DNA of 38,438 nucleotides, from assembly GCF_012272825.1 (NCBI RefSeq), contig NZ_JAAWWS010000149.1, forward strand, positions 1-38,438, read 5' to 3'. Shown here piece by piece: positions 7,466-15,900 of this stretch. Positions within the stretch are counted from its first letter, which is position 1; each line of letters starts with the position of its first letter. The stretch is from Wenzhouxiangella sp. XN79A (GTDB lineage Bacteria; Pseudomonadota; Gammaproteobacteria; Xanthomonadales; Wenzhouxiangellaceae). The notes beneath the pieces were generated by a model, which was not told the origin of the DNA, did not search any database, and saw nothing but the letters and a program-made list of their open reading frames with translations. The translations under genes were made by a program, and so were the position numbers.

Positions 7466-9475
7466 CTATTGTGCCGAAACCGCGTCGGCGGCGGCGGCCC
7501 CGGCGGTTTCCGGACAGGCGAAGCGCGCAGCCGGCTGCGCCTGGCCGAGGACGTGGCGGGCCAGCACGTCCGGTGAACGGCCCAGCTGCCACTCGTAGAC
7601 CGTAGCGAAGGCCAGCACGCGCGGAACGTAGTCGCGCGTTTCGTAGAACGGCAGGGTCTCGATCCAGATGTCGGCCGGCAGGCCGCGCCGGACCTGCTGC
7701 CAGCGCTCGGCCGCGGCCGGCCCGGCGTTGTAGGCGGCCGCTACCCGGGTGAAGTCGCCGTCGAAGCGCTCGCCGAGCTCGCCGAGGTGGGCCACGCCCA
7801 GCGCGATGTTGCGCGAGGCATCGTACAGATCCGACGGGCCGCGATACGGCAGCCCGAAGCGCCGCGCCGTGGCGCGGGCCGTGCCGTCCATCAGCTGCAG
7901 CAGGCCGCGAGCACCGGCCGACGAACGCGCATCGGGCTGCATCGCCGATTCGGCGCGCATCAGGCCCAGCACCAGGGCAGGATCGACGCCGTGCTGCCGC
8001 GCGTGTGCCTCGATCCGCTCGCGCTCGAGCAGCGGAAACCGCCACGGATAGGCATCGAGCGCGCCGGCGCGAGCCAGCGCGAAGATCGCACGGTCGTGCC
8101 AGCCGGCCGCCGCCGCCAGCAGCGCGGCCTGCTCCAGTTCGGCGACGCGCAGTCGATCGGCAACCCGGTTCCAGGTCCAGCGCGCATCGAACACCCGGCC
8201 GACCCGGTACAACTCCAGCGCCCGCTCGAATTCCGCGTCGCGCAGCAGCCGGCGCTGCAGCGCGCCGTCGGCCGGCAGTTCGCGCGGACACAGGGTCAAC
8301 GGCTGGCCGCTCTTCAACGCGGCCAGGAACCCGTAGTAGTCGGGGTCGCCGGCCAGCGTGGCGAGCACCAGGCCGGCCTCGGGCCGACCCAGTGCGGCCA
8401 GCGCCCGACCGCGCCAGTAGCGCCAGCGGCCGTCCAGCTGGTCGGCCGCCGGCATTCGCTCGATGCTTTCAAGCACCTCGGCCCAGTCGCCGCCGACCAG
8501 CGCCACGCGCATCCGCCACTGCAGCAGCTGGGCGTCGACCTGGTCGTCGGGCAAGGCGTCGATCGTCGCGATCGCCCCGGGGTCGAGATCGACCGCGCGG
8601 AACAGGGCGATGCGGCGATCGGCCGGGCCGATCTCGTCGGCCGCGAAGCTCATCCGACCTGCAAAGCGCTGGCGCCAGGACAGCGCGCTTTCCCAATCGC
8701 TGGCGGCCAGCCGGTGCAGGCCCCAGGCCACCAGTTGGCGGGCCCGCGGCTGGTCGGGCCAGCCCAACGCATCGCTCAATCCGCCGCTCGGGCGGCGTGC
8801 CAGTCGCAGCCAGCCGTCGGCAAACGGCCGGTCGGCCGGATCGAGGTAGCGCCGGAGGTAGCCGGCCAGGCCGTACTCACCGGCCTCGACGGCCAGGCCG
8901 AAGCGTTCCCAGGCGATACCCGGATCCGGCTGGCCCTGGCGACGCCACCAGGCGAACAGCGGGTCGCAGGCCGAGTGCTGCGAGACCGGGCTGAGCCACA
9001 GCGGCCGGACCGCTTCGACCAGGCCGTCGCTGTCGCCCTCAGCGAGGCGATCGCGCAGCAGCAGGCAGCGCACTTCGGCGCGGTCGCTGCCGGGAGCGAA
9101 GCGCTCGAGTGCATCGAAGCGGCCGGTGCGAGCCAGGTGCAGCTGCCAGGCCGCGCGCAGTCGATCGTGGAACGACCAGTCGCGATAGCGGGCCAGGAAG
9201 CGGCTCATCGAGTCGGCATCGAACTCGCCGAGCCGCTGCCGGCGCAGTTCGAACGCCAGGTAGGGCGTCAGCGGATAGTCGCCGAGCCGCGCGATCGCAT
9301 CGCGCAAGGCCTGGACATCGCCCCGACCGGCCCGGGTCCAGGCCTCGCGGAACAGCGCGCGCTGCTCGCTCCAGCGCGCGGTGTCCGACCATCCGTCGGC
9401 GTCGGCCCGGGCCGTCGGCGACATCGTCGCGACCAGCAGCACGGCAAGCAGGGGAAGCAGGAGCGAACGCGTCAT
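7466..9475 (-). CDS. slt: Soluble lytic murein transglycosylase, Slt70-like
   Basis: The periplasmic enzyme cleaves the MurNAc-GlcNAc bond of peptidoglycan with 1,6-anhydro ring formation. ATG 9475 gives 669 residues with a signal peptide (MTRSLLLPLLAVLLVA..., cleavage after ARA near residue 24). A long alpha-helical superhelix (about 40-470) precedes the C-terminal lysozyme-like SLT domain, as in E. coli Slt70. Catalytic Glu509 lies in MRAESAMQPDARSSAGA, followed by GLLQLM and AAYNAGPAA. The upstream ATG at 9520 would add 15 residues before the signal peptide and is less likely. Divergent from the TauE/SafE gene with about 45 bp between starts. Confidence 0.93.
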   Translation of the reverse strand: MTRSLLLPLLAVLLVATMSPTARADADGWSDTARWSEQRALFREAWTRAGRGDVQALRDAIARLGDYPLTPYLAFELRRQRLGEFDADSMSRFLARYRDWSFHDRLRAAWQLHLARTGRFDALERFAPGSDRAEVRCLLLRDRLAEGDSDGLVEAVRPLWLSPVSQHSACDPLFAWWRRQGQPDPGIAWERFGLAVEAGEYGLAGYLRRYLDPADRPFADGWLRLARRPSGGLSDALGWPDQPRARQLVAWGLHRLAASDWESALSWRQRFAGRMSFAADEIGPADRRIALFRAVDLDPGAIATIDALPDDQVDAQLLQWRMRVALVGGDWAEVLESIERMPAADQLDGRWRYWRGRALAALGRPEAGLVLATLAGDPDYYGFLAALKSGQPLTLCPRELPADGALQRRLLRDAEFERALELYRVGRVFDARWTWNRVADRLRVAELEQAALLAAAAGWHDRAIFALARAGALDAYPWRFPLLERERIEAHARQHGVDPALVLGLMRAESAMQPDARSSAGARGLLQLMDGTARATARRFGLPYRGPSDLYDASRNIALGVAHLGELGERFDGDFTRVAAAYNAGPAAAERWQQVRRGLPADIWIETLPFYETRDYVPRVLAFATVYEWQLGRSPDVLARHVLGQAQPAARFACPETAGAAAADAVSAQ

Positions 9476-9520
9476 AATGGACTCGGACTCGAGAACGGCC
9501 AACTCGTTCATGGTACGCAC

Positions 9521-10303
9521 TTGATCGACCTCCTGGCGCTGATTGCAACCGGTGCGGTGGCCGGCGTGCTGGCCGGACTGCTCGGCATCGGCGGCGGGCT
9601 GGTCATCGTGCCGGCGCTGAGCGCGCTGTGGATCGGCCAGGGCGTGGACCCCGCGCTGGCGGTGCCCGGCGCGGTCGCCACGTCACTGGCCTCGATGCTG
9701 CTGACCTCGGCCAGCAGTGCGTTGGCCCACGCCCGCAGCGGAGGCATGGACTGGGCCGCGGCCGGGCGGCTGGGCCCGGCGCTGGCGCTGGGCGGCCTGG
9801 TCGGTGGTTCGCTGGCCCCGATGCTCGGCGGCGACGGTCTGGCCCTGGCATTCGCGCTGCTGGCCGGAATCATCGGGCTGAAGATGCTGCTGAACCTGGA
9901 CCCGCCGCCGTCGGACCGCCGGCCTGCGCCGCGCGGCTGGTGGCTGGCCGGACCGCTGATCGGCGCGGCTTCGGCCCTGATCGGCATCGGCGGCGGCAGC
10001 TTCAACGTGCCCTACCTGGTCCGCAACGGCTACCCGACGCTGCGCGCGGTCGCCATCGCGGCAGCCTGCGGCTGGCCGATCGCGGCCGCCGGCGTGGCCG
10101 GTTTCGCGCTCCAGGACCCGAGCCCGGGACCGGGCTGGGGGCAGTTCGGCTTCCTCGATCTGCACGCCGCGCTGGTGATCGGCGTGGCCGGGCTGGCCAG
10201 CGCGCCGCTCGGCGTCCGGCTGGCCGGACGACTGGGCTCGGACCGCCTGCGCCGGGTGTTCGGCCTGGCGCTGCTGCTGGTCGCAGCAAGAATGGCGTTC
10301 TGA
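9521..10303 (+). CDS. TauE/SafE family permease (putative sulfite/anion exporter)
   Basis: The product is a 260-residue, strongly hydrophobic protein with roughly eight transmembrane segments. The family's two-fold internal repeat is visible: GIGGGLVIVPALS near residue 21 and GIGGGSFNVPYLV near residue 158. Relatives export sulfite or sulfoacetate, or transport other organic anions; the substrate cannot be read from sequence. The start is taken as TTG 9521 because the first helix begins immediately after it and no ATG or GTG lies nearby in frame. No clear Shine-Dalgarno is present, so this start is provisional. The frame stays open upstream across the antisense of slt, which is not coding. 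Confidence 0.88.
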   Translation: MIDLLALIATGAVAGVLAGLLGIGGGLVIVPALSALWIGQGVDPALAVPGAVATSLASMLLTSASSALAHARSGGMDWAAAGRLGPALALGGLVGGSLAPMLGGDGLALAFALLAGIIGLKMLLNLDPPPSDRRPAPRGWWLAGPLIGAASALIGIGGGSFNVPYLVRNGYPTLRAVAIAAACGWPIAAAGVAGFALQDPSPGPGWGQFGFLDLHAALVIGVAGLASAPLGVRLAGRLGSDRLRRVFGLALLLVAARMAF

Positions 10304-10337
10304 GACGGCCCGGCGGGCCCCGGTCAGGATCCGCCGG

Positions 10338-11114
10338 TCAGGGCCTGTCCAGCGACACGCTGGCCGGCAGCGCCAGCTCCATGACCAGCGGAAGATGGTC
10401 CGAGAGCGTGGTGTCGAGCACGCCCATCGAGGCCACCTCGAGCTTCGGCGACACCAGGATGTGATCGATCGCGCGCTGCGGATGCCAGCTGGGGAAGGTC
10501 GGCAGGTCGCTGCGCGGCACCACCAGGCCTGCGCGCTGGCAGAACTCGGTGACCTCGCGACTGTCCGGCCCGGTGTTCAGGTCGCCCATCACGACCACGT
10601 GCGGATGCCGATCGACGAGGTGGGCGACGTAGCGCAGCTGCTGGCGCCGCGCCCGCCGGCCCAGCGCCAGGTGCAGCACGACCAGCCACAGCGCACCGAC
10701 CCCGGTGCCGTATTTCAGCACCAGCGCCCCGCGTCCGGGAATCGCGCCGGGCAGCCGATGCGGGTCGACCTTGTTCGGGACATAGCGGCTGAGAACGCCG
10801 TTGCCGGCATGCGCGATCACGCCGACCTTGCGGTTGGCCTGGTGGGTCCACCACGGAAACCCGGCATGCGAGGCAATGTACTTGGCCTGGTTGACGAACC
10901 CGGAGCGCAGGCTGCCGCAGTCGACCTCCTGCAGGCCGACGATGTCGTAGTCGGCGACCAGTTCGGCGATGGCATCGAGGTTGGCGACGCGCTGGTTGTT
11001 CGGCAGCACCTGGCGCCAGCTGCGGGTCACGTACTCACGGTAGTTGGCCGTGCTGGTGCCGGCCTGGATATTGAAACTGACCAGCCGCAGCCGATCGAGG
11101 GCACGCGCCGTCAC
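10338..11114 (-). CDS. Endonuclease/exonuclease/phosphatase (EEP) family protein
   Basis: The 258-residue protein carries the complete EEP metal-dependent phosphodiesterase set: N15 (SFNIQAG), E63 (LQEVD), H148 (VLHLALG), D178/N180 (MGDLN), D217-H218 (IDHIL) and S238-D239-H240. The fold includes exonuclease III, DNase I-like and inositol/sphingomyelin phosphatases. The substrate is not known. There is no signal peptide. The GTG 11114 start is followed within ten residues by the first beta strand (LRLVSFN). The gene sits directly downstream of dsbA (45 bp), an arrangement also remembered from Pseudomonas, where a similar gene neighbours dsbA and cytochrome c4. Confidence 0.88.
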   Translation of the reverse strand: MTARALDRLRLVSFNIQAGTSTANYREYVTRSWRQVLPNNQRVANLDAIAELVADYDIVGLQEVDCGSLRSGFVNQAKYIASHAGFPWWTHQANRKVGVIAHAGNGVLSRYVPNKVDPHRLPGAIPGRGALVLKYGTGVGALWLVVLHLALGRRARRQQLRYVAHLVDRHPHVVVMGDLNTGPDSREVTEFCQRAGLVVPRSDLPTFPSWHPQRAIDHILVSPKLEVASMGVLDTTLSDHLPLVMELALPASVSLDRP

Positions 11115-11136
11115 GCCGGGCGTGACGGCAGCGGGC

Positions 11137-11155
11137 GTCCGGCGAGCCGCCGGAC
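11137..11155 (-). other. Hairpin between dsbA and the EEP gene
   Basis: Perfect 8-bp stem (GTCCGGCG / CGCCGGAC) with a 3-nt loop, starting 5 bp after the dsbA stop. No T-run follows, so it looks like an mRNA-stabilising or attenuating structure rather than a full terminator. A second 7-bp stem (11109-11127) covers the GTG start of the EEP gene. Confidence 0.35.
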
Positions 11156-11159
11156 GGGA

Positions 11160-11816
11160 TCAGGAGTCGGCGGCTTCCGCAGGCGCGGCATCGGCACGCT
11201 CGCGCTCGATCAGGTAGTCGGCGACCTCCAGCATTTCTTCGAAGGTGCCACCGCGGCGCGGACTGACCCGCCACTTGCCGTCGATCACCAGCGTCGGGGT
11301 GGACCGCACGCCCCACTTGCCGAGGTCGGCCACGCTCTTGCGCATCGCGGCTTCGACCGGGAACGACTCGGCGGTGGACTCGAACTGCGCGGTCTCCACA
11401 CCGAACTGGCTGTGGAACTCGGCCAGGTCCTCGATCGTGCGGAAGGGGCGCCGTTCGTCATGGATGGCCGTGAACAGCGCATCGTGCGACTGGTCGGAGA
11501 TGTCCAGCACGTCGGCGGTGACGTAGGCACGCGCGAACGGCTCCCACGAGCGGTTGAAGGAGACCGGCACGCGGCGGAAGGTGACGCCCTCGGGCAGGTC
11601 CTTTTCCCACGGGGTGACGTAGGGCTGGAAGTTGCGGCAGTGCGGGCACATGTAGCTGAACACCTCGACGACTTCGATCACGTCGTCGTCGGCCGTGGCC
11701 GGGCCGTCGATGCGCTCGTAGTGCGTGCCCTCCTGGAACTGGGCGCGGGCCGGGCTGGCCGCCATCAGGCCGAGCGCGAGCACGGCGAAAGCGAGGATAC
11801 GGAGAACTTGGGTCAT
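11160..11816 (-). CDS. dsbA: Thiol:disulfide interchange protein DsbA
   Basis: This periplasmic oxidase introduces disulfide bonds into exported proteins and is recycled by DsbB. ATG 11816 gives 218 residues with a signal peptide (MTQVLRILAFAVLALGLMAA, cleavage after ARA at 25). The thioredoxin-fold active site is C57-P-H-C60 in FSYMCPHC, the classic DsbA dipeptide. The cis-proline loop is T173-P174 (RSTPTLVIDG). The length fits DsbA rather than DsbC/G. The neighbouring cytochrome c4 upstream on the same strand is a conserved partner in gammaproteobacterial genomes. An upstream start at 11906 would put 30 non-signal residues in front and is rejected. Confidence 0.95.
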   Translation of the reverse strand: MTQVLRILAFAVLALGLMAASPARAQFQEGTHYERIDGPATADDDVIEVVEVFSYMCPHCRNFQPYVTPWEKDLPEGVTFRRVPVSFNRSWEPFARAYVTADVLDISDQSHDALFTAIHDERRPFRTIEDLAEFHSQFGVETAQFESTAESFPVEAAMRKSVADLGKWGVRSTPTLVIDGKWRVSPRRGGTFEEMLEVADYLIERERADAAPAEAADS

Positions 11817-11943
11817 GGTCGATTCCGGGTCGGTGAGTTCGATCGGGATGCTGGGAGTCGGGTGAATGGCCGGGTCGACCGGGTGCTCGTCCGGCCGACG
11901 GACCACCTACAGACCGCGCGCATCGCGCACGGTTCCCGCGCAA

Positions 11944-12570
11944 TCACTCGGCGCGATGCAGGCCTTCCATGTACGAGCTGACCGCCTCGATTTCCTCGTC
12001 GGTCAGATTGGCCGCAACGCCGACCATGATCGCGCTCATCGGATCGCCTTCCCAGGCCTCGCCGCCGCGGTAACGACGCAGGCGGTCGGCCGAATAGGTC
12101 GCGTGCTGGCCGCGGACCAGCGGGTAGCCGGCGGCCGGAATGCCCGAGCCGGTCGGCCCGTGGCAGGCCATGCAGGCCGGCACGCCGCTGTCGGCGTTGC
12201 CGCCGTGATAGATCGCCCGGCCGAGTTCGACCAGCGCCTCGTCGGCCACGCCGACCTGGACGGTCTGCTCGGCGTAGTATGCGGAGATATCGGCGATGTC
12301 CTCGTCGGTCAGGTTCATGACCATCGGGTACATCTGCGGCACCGGGCGCTGCTGATCACGGACCATCCGCGTCTGCCGCGCCAGGTAATCGGCGTGCTGG
12401 CCGGCGATCTTCGGCCACTGGGCGATCTGGCTGTTGCCGTCGGCGCCGTGGCAGGCCGCGCAGACCGCGGACTTGGCCTGGCCCGCTTCCGGGTCGCCGA
12501 CCGCATGGGCCGACGTCGCGACCAGGGCAAGGGACAGAAAAACTGCTCGAAGCATCTTGATTCGCTCCAT
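11944..12570 (-). CDS. Diheme cytochrome c4
   Basis: The periplasmic electron carrier has two class I cytochrome c domains in tandem. Each has a heme site: CAACH (Cys at residues 37 and 40 from the 12570 start) and CMACH (about 96 residues later). Met-rich loops (QMYPMVMNLTDEDI and PMSAIMVG...NLTDEEI) supply the axial ligands. An N-terminal signal peptide ends at AHA. Two ATG starts are possible: 12570 (MERIKM...) and 12555 (MLRAVF...). The latter has GGAG nine bases upstream, so it may be the true start. Cytochrome c4 feeds terminal oxidases such as cbb3. The gene is divergent from engB and lies upstream of dsbA. Confidence 0.93.
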   Translation of the reverse strand: MERIKMLRAVFLSLALVATSAHAVGDPEAGQAKSAVCAACHGADGNSQIAQWPKIAGQHADYLARQTRMVRDQQRPVPQMYPMVMNLTDEDIADISAYYAEQTVQVGVADEALVELGRAIYHGGNADSGVPACMACHGPTGSGIPAAGYPLVRGQHATYSADRLRRYRGGEAWEGDPMSAIMVGVAANLTDEEIEAVSSYMEGLHRAE

Positions 12571-12658
12571 CAAGCGTGATTTGAATACGACCGGCGGCGA
12601 TTCCGATCCATCCGGCGGCCCTCGCCTCCGGAGACGTCGCACTGCGCGGGCAATCCGG

Positions 12659-12664
12659 TATTAT
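12659..12664 (+). promoter_or_regulatory. Candidate -10 box for engB
   Basis: TATTAT lies about 30 bp before the GTG start of engB in the divergent spacer with the cytochrome c4 gene. The -35 region is poor (GTCGCA at 17-bp spacing). Confidence 0.35.
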
Positions 12665-12693
12665 CGCCGGTTCGACCCGCGCAGGCCAGAGCA

Positions 12694-13305
12694 GTGACCG
12701 AAATCCGCCGCCTGCTGGATGCCGCAGTGTACCGGATCAGCGTGCACAACCGCGCACAGCTCCCGCCCGACGAGGGCATCGAGGTGGCGGTCTCCGGTCG
12801 TTCGAACGCCGGCAAGTCCAGTCTCATCAACAAGCTCTGCCGCCAGAACGCGCTGGCCCGGACCAGCCGGACCCCGGGCCGGACCCGCCAGCTGGTGTTC
12901 TTCCAGCTCGACGAGACGCGCCACCTGGTCGACCTGCCGGGCTACGGCTACGCCGCGGTCAGCGGCGACCTGAAGCGTCACTGGCAGGGCCTGATCCAGG
13001 GCTACCTGGAAAAACGCGCGGCGCTGGCCGGCCTCGTGATCGTCATGGACATCCGCCATCCGCTGAAGGACACCGATCGCCAGCTGGCCGAATTCGCGCT
13101 GCACCGGGGCCTGCCGCTGCACGCGGTGCTGACCAAGGCCGACAAGATCGGGCACGGCAAGCGCATGGAAGCCGTGCGCGCCGTTCGCCAGGCCTTCGGC
13201 GGCCGGGCCAGCGTCCAGGCGTTCTCGGCGACCAAGGGGCTGGGGCTCGACGAACTGGAATCGGTGATGGCCGCCTGGTACGGGGTCGGCGGCGCGAACG
13301 GCTGA
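12694..13305 (+). CDS. engB: Ribosome biogenesis GTPase EngB (YihA/YsxC)
   Basis: The 203-residue TRAFAC-class GTPase is needed for assembly of the large ribosomal subunit. The motifs are clear: G1 GRSNAGKSS (35-43), G2 in SRTPGRTR (58-65), G3 DLPGYGYA (80-87), G4 TKADK (147-151) and G5 SATKG. The start is GTG 12694. The length and the absence of extra domains fit the YihA/YsxC group. It is divergent from cytochrome c4-dsbA, a gene arrangement also found in Pseudomonas. A septation-block phenotype is known for E. coli yihA depletion. Confidence 0.95.
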   Translation: MTEIRRLLDAAVYRISVHNRAQLPPDEGIEVAVSGRSNAGKSSLINKLCRQNALARTSRTPGRTRQLVFFQLDETRHLVDLPGYGYAAVSGDLKRHWQGLIQGYLEKRAALAGLVIVMDIRHPLKDTDRQLAEFALHRGLPLHAVLTKADKIGHGKRMEAVRAVRQAFGGRASVQAFSATKGLGLDELESVMAAWYGVGGANG

Positions 13306-13312
13306 GTCGGGG

Positions 13313-13318
13313 TAGAAT
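13313..13318 (+). promoter_or_regulatory. Candidate -10 box for ppa
   Basis: TAGAAT lies 8 bp past the engB stop and 48 bp before the ppa ATG. No convincing -35 hexamer precedes it. Confidence 0.3.
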
Positions 13319-13365
13319 TGCCGGTTTCCTCCTCTATCGGCCATCCCCGGCCCGCGTGCCCTGAA

Positions 13366-13902
13366 ATGAACGTCAACCTGATTCCCGCCGGCGAGAATCC
13401 GCCGGACGACTTCAACGTCATCATCGAGATTCCCAACGAAGGCGAGCCGGTCAAGTACGAGGTCGACAAGGACACCGGCGCGATCCACGTCGATCGCCTG
13501 CTGGCCACCTCGATGCGCTACCCCTGCAACTACGGCTTCATCCCGAACACCCTGGCCGAAGACGGCGACCCGGTCGACGTCATGGTCCTGATCCGGGCCA
13601 GGCTGATCCCGGGCTCGGTGATCCGCTGCCGACCGATCGGCTACCTGGAGATGACCGACGACGCCGGCCGCGACGTCAAGATCGCCGCGCTGCCGATCGA
13701 GCAGATCAGCCCGCTGCACGAGGACATCCGCCACGTCGACGACCTGGCCAAGTTCAGCCGCCGCCAGATCCGCCATTTCTTCGCCCACTACAAGGACCTG
13801 GAAATCGGCAAGTGGGTCGAGGTGCTGGGCTGGCACGGTCCGGACGATGCGCGCAAGGAGATCCTCGACGGCATCGAGCGGGCCGCGGCCGGATCACGCT
13901 GA
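13366..13902 (+). CDS. ppa: Inorganic pyrophosphatase (family I)
   Basis: The cytoplasmic enzyme hydrolyses PPi to two phosphates, pulling biosynthetic reactions forward. It is 178 residues long, similar to E. coli Ppa (176), starting at ATG 13366. The family I signature EDGDPVDVMV (65-74) supplies the Mg-binding aspartates (D66, D68, D71). K30-YEVDKDTG and RYPCNYGFIP (51-60) are further conserved active-site segments. It follows engB with a 60-bp gap. Its stop overlaps the end of the convergent acyltransferase gene by 9 bp. Confidence 0.96.
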   Translation: MNVNLIPAGENPPDDFNVIIEIPNEGEPVKYEVDKDTGAIHVDRLLATSMRYPCNYGFIPNTLAEDGDPVDVMVLIRARLIPGSVIRCRPIGYLEMTDDAGRDVKIAALPIEQISPLHEDIRHVDDLAKFSRRQIRHFFAHYKDLEIGKWVEVLGWHGPDDARKEILDGIERAAAGSR

Positions 13903-14814
13903 GTTCCGGGACGCCTCGCTCGACTCGTCGCCCGGCGTCGAGTCGGCGAGCGTCCCGCGGATGAAGGGCCAGAACTGCCATTGCTCCGGCTGGGCTTCGA
14001 TGATCCGACGGGCCGCAGGCGGCCAGCAGTCGGAGAGGGAACCGGCCATCGGTTCGATGTCGATCCGCACCTCGCCGGTCCCGGAACACGAGCGAGCCCA
14101 GAACATCACCCGATCGACATCGTGCTTGTCGATCAGGGCGCGAGCACCTCGGCGAAGAGGAAGTCGGCAGCGTCCCAGCTCGATCGCCCAGCGCGAATCG
14201 TCCGCCTCGACCGTGGTCGCCGGTGTGTCCAGAAGCAGGACCGGGGTCGTCGCGCCTTCACCCAGAATGCGGTCGAGCGCCTCGTAGGCACCCGGCGTGA
14301 CCACCGGACCATCCGGGCAGAGCCTTCGAACGAGGCGAAACCGCAACAGGCTCCACAGATAGCCCAGCGGGCGGTGGCGGAGCTGGCCTCGATTCGGCGG
14401 GTGCAGCGCAAACCGGGGGCGAAGTCCGGCCTCGCGCAGGCTCCACAGCACCGCGATGCCGGCACCGTAGTGGCCGCCGATGGCCGCGAACCCGGGCGAT
14501 CGAGGCCAATGGCCGTTCAAGGTCACATCCAACCGCCGGCCGAACATCAACCGCCACGCTGCGGCCGCCTCGGCCAGCGTCATCCGGCGAAACTCGCGCC
14601 GATCGAATGCCCGCTCGGGCCAGCATCGACCAGCGGCTTCTTCGGCCGCATCGATATCGGGATGTCCCCGGTGGAACCGTGCACCGAGACCCAACCAGCG
14701 GGCCGCCAGACCCTTCGGCAGGACCGATGCCGTCAGCGAGAACCCGAAGATTCCGATCGCGTCGTGGATGAGAAGCTTGGAATAGCGGGCCACACGATCG
14801 CCGGAGGAGTGCAA
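13894..14814 (-). CDS. LpxL/HtrB-like acyltransferase homologue lacking the catalytic acid
   Basis: The 306-residue protein resembles lipid A lauroyl/myristoyl acyltransferases. A central segment FAAIGGHYGAGIAVLWSLREAG aligns with the HX4(D/E) region, and the C-terminal PEQWQFW (typical PEQY/W-x-W) is conserved. The expected acidic residue five positions after H115 is Ile120, so the canonical H-D/E pair is broken. It may be inactive, use another residue, or act on a different lipid. The N-terminal hydrophobic stretch (17-35) could anchor it to the inner membrane. The start is TTG 14814; GTG 14793 is an alternative. The end overlaps convergent ppa. Similarity is remote, so function is uncertain. 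Confidence 0.65.
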   Translation of the reverse strand: MHSSGDRVARYSKLLIHDAIGIFGFSLTASVLPKGLAARWLGLGARFHRGHPDIDAAEEAAGRCWPERAFDRREFRRMTLAEAAAAWRLMFGRRLDVTLNGHWPRSPGFAAIGGHYGAGIAVLWSLREAGLRPRFALHPPNRGQLRHRPLGYLWSLLRFRLVRRLCPDGPVVTPGAYEALDRILGEGATTPVLLLDTPATTVEADDSRWAIELGRCRLPLRRGARALIDKHDVDRVMFWARSCSGTGEVRIDIEPMAGSLSDCWPPAARRIIEAQPEQWQFWPFIRGTLADSTPGDESSEASRNSA

Positions 14815-15012
14815 AGACCCGCGAGTTTACCAGCGAGTCCCGGCCTTCCGATGGCCGACCGGATCAGTCGCTGTCATGGCATCGGTACCGCTCGAAGTTG
14901 CGCAGCGAACCGGCAGCGGAGAGATCACCGGTCGTCCGAGGAAACGCCTCGATCCGCACCAGGGCTCCGACCACTCGGCACTCCGACCTCGACCGCGGCG
15001 ATGTCCGGAGCG

Positions 15013-15900
15013 TCAGCGAATGGCGGTCCGACCCGGCCCGATCCAGCGCTCGACCCAGTCGGCCTCGACGCCGGCCCGGGCCAGCTGGCGGCGCAGGCGC
15101 GCCCGATCCGGCGCCAGCTCGGCGGCCAGCGCATCGAGCGTGGCCGGATCGACCACGCGCACCCAGTGCCGTCCACCGGACTCGACGCGCGGCCCGGATG
15201 CGTCGGCCAGCCCGGGTGCGCCGACCGGCGCCCAGACGCCCGCATGGTCTCGCCGGCGCGGCGTGCCCTCGAACACCGGGGCATCGTCGTCGGGCGCTTC
15301 GGCCCGTCCGCCGCCGAGAAAGCGAACCGCGCGATCCAGCACCTCGCACGGCGGCCGCTCGCCCGGCGCCGGCAGCACGCACAGGCGCTCTTCGCCGACC
15401 CGGTCCAGCCAGGCCTCGAGATGGTGACCGTAGCGACCGATCTCGACCAGGCCGAGCGCCTCCGGCGCCTCGAGCAGCGGCGTGGCCGGGTCGAGACTGC
15501 CGAAGGCGATGTGGTGGAGATAGGCCGACAACGCCCGTTCGATCGGGTCGCGAAGCAGCACGATGTACTTCGCGTCCGGGCCGAGCGCGGCGTCGATCGT
15601 GCCCGGCAGGTCGCGCGCGAATCCCGGGTTGGCCTCGCTGTGGCCGGTGGTCCAGAAGTACGAGGCGCAGGCGTCGCCGATGCGGGTCGCGGCCGGCGCA
15701 GCAGCGAACCGGGCGTGGAAGTCGGCCGGCGGCGATGCACCCGGGTAGCTGAAGTATTCGTCGTCCTTGTCGGCCGGCAGCCAGAACCCGGGCTGCTCGC
15801 GCAGGCGCGCGTGCAGCCAGCTGGTACCGGCCTTCTGGGCACCGAGGACGAGGAAGTCCGGGCTCGGGTCGAGACGCTCGTCGGGCTGCGCGGCGCTCAT
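15013..15900 (-). CDS. PAPS-dependent sulfotransferase family protein
   Basis: The 295-residue protein has the two PAPS-binding motifs of the sulfotransferase family. The 5'-phosphosulfate loop is GAQKAGTSWL (20-29, Lys23). The 3'-phosphate segment is YIVLLRDPIERALSAYLHH (112-130, with Arg117 and Ser125). It probably transfers sulfate from PAPS to a carbohydrate or other small acceptor; the acceptor is not predictable. There is no signal peptide. ATG 15900 overlaps the prmA stop in an ATGA junction, so translation is coupled to prmA. The 198 bp after it (14815-15012), up to the start of the LpxL-like gene, contains no recognisable gene. Confidence 0.85.
   Translation of the reverse strand: MSAAQPDERLDPSPDFLVLGAQKAGTSWLHARLREQPGFWLPADKDDEYFSYPGASPPADFHARFAAAPAATRIGDACASYFWTTGHSEANPGFARDLPGTIDAALGPDAKYIVLLRDPIERALSAYLHHIAFGSLDPATPLLEAPEALGLVEIGRYGHHLEAWLDRVGEERLCVLPAPGERPPCEVLDRAVRFLGGGRAEAPDDDAPVFEGTPRRRDHAGVWAPVGAPGLADASGPRVESGGRHWVRVVDPATLDALAAELAPDRARLRRQLARAGVEADWVERWIGPGRTAIR

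Noticed and set aside
6495-8291. Long N-terminal extension of the epimerase frame into the transglycosylase gene
   Set aside because: The Rossmann motif begins right after ATG 7433 and the extension is the antisense of a well-supported gene.
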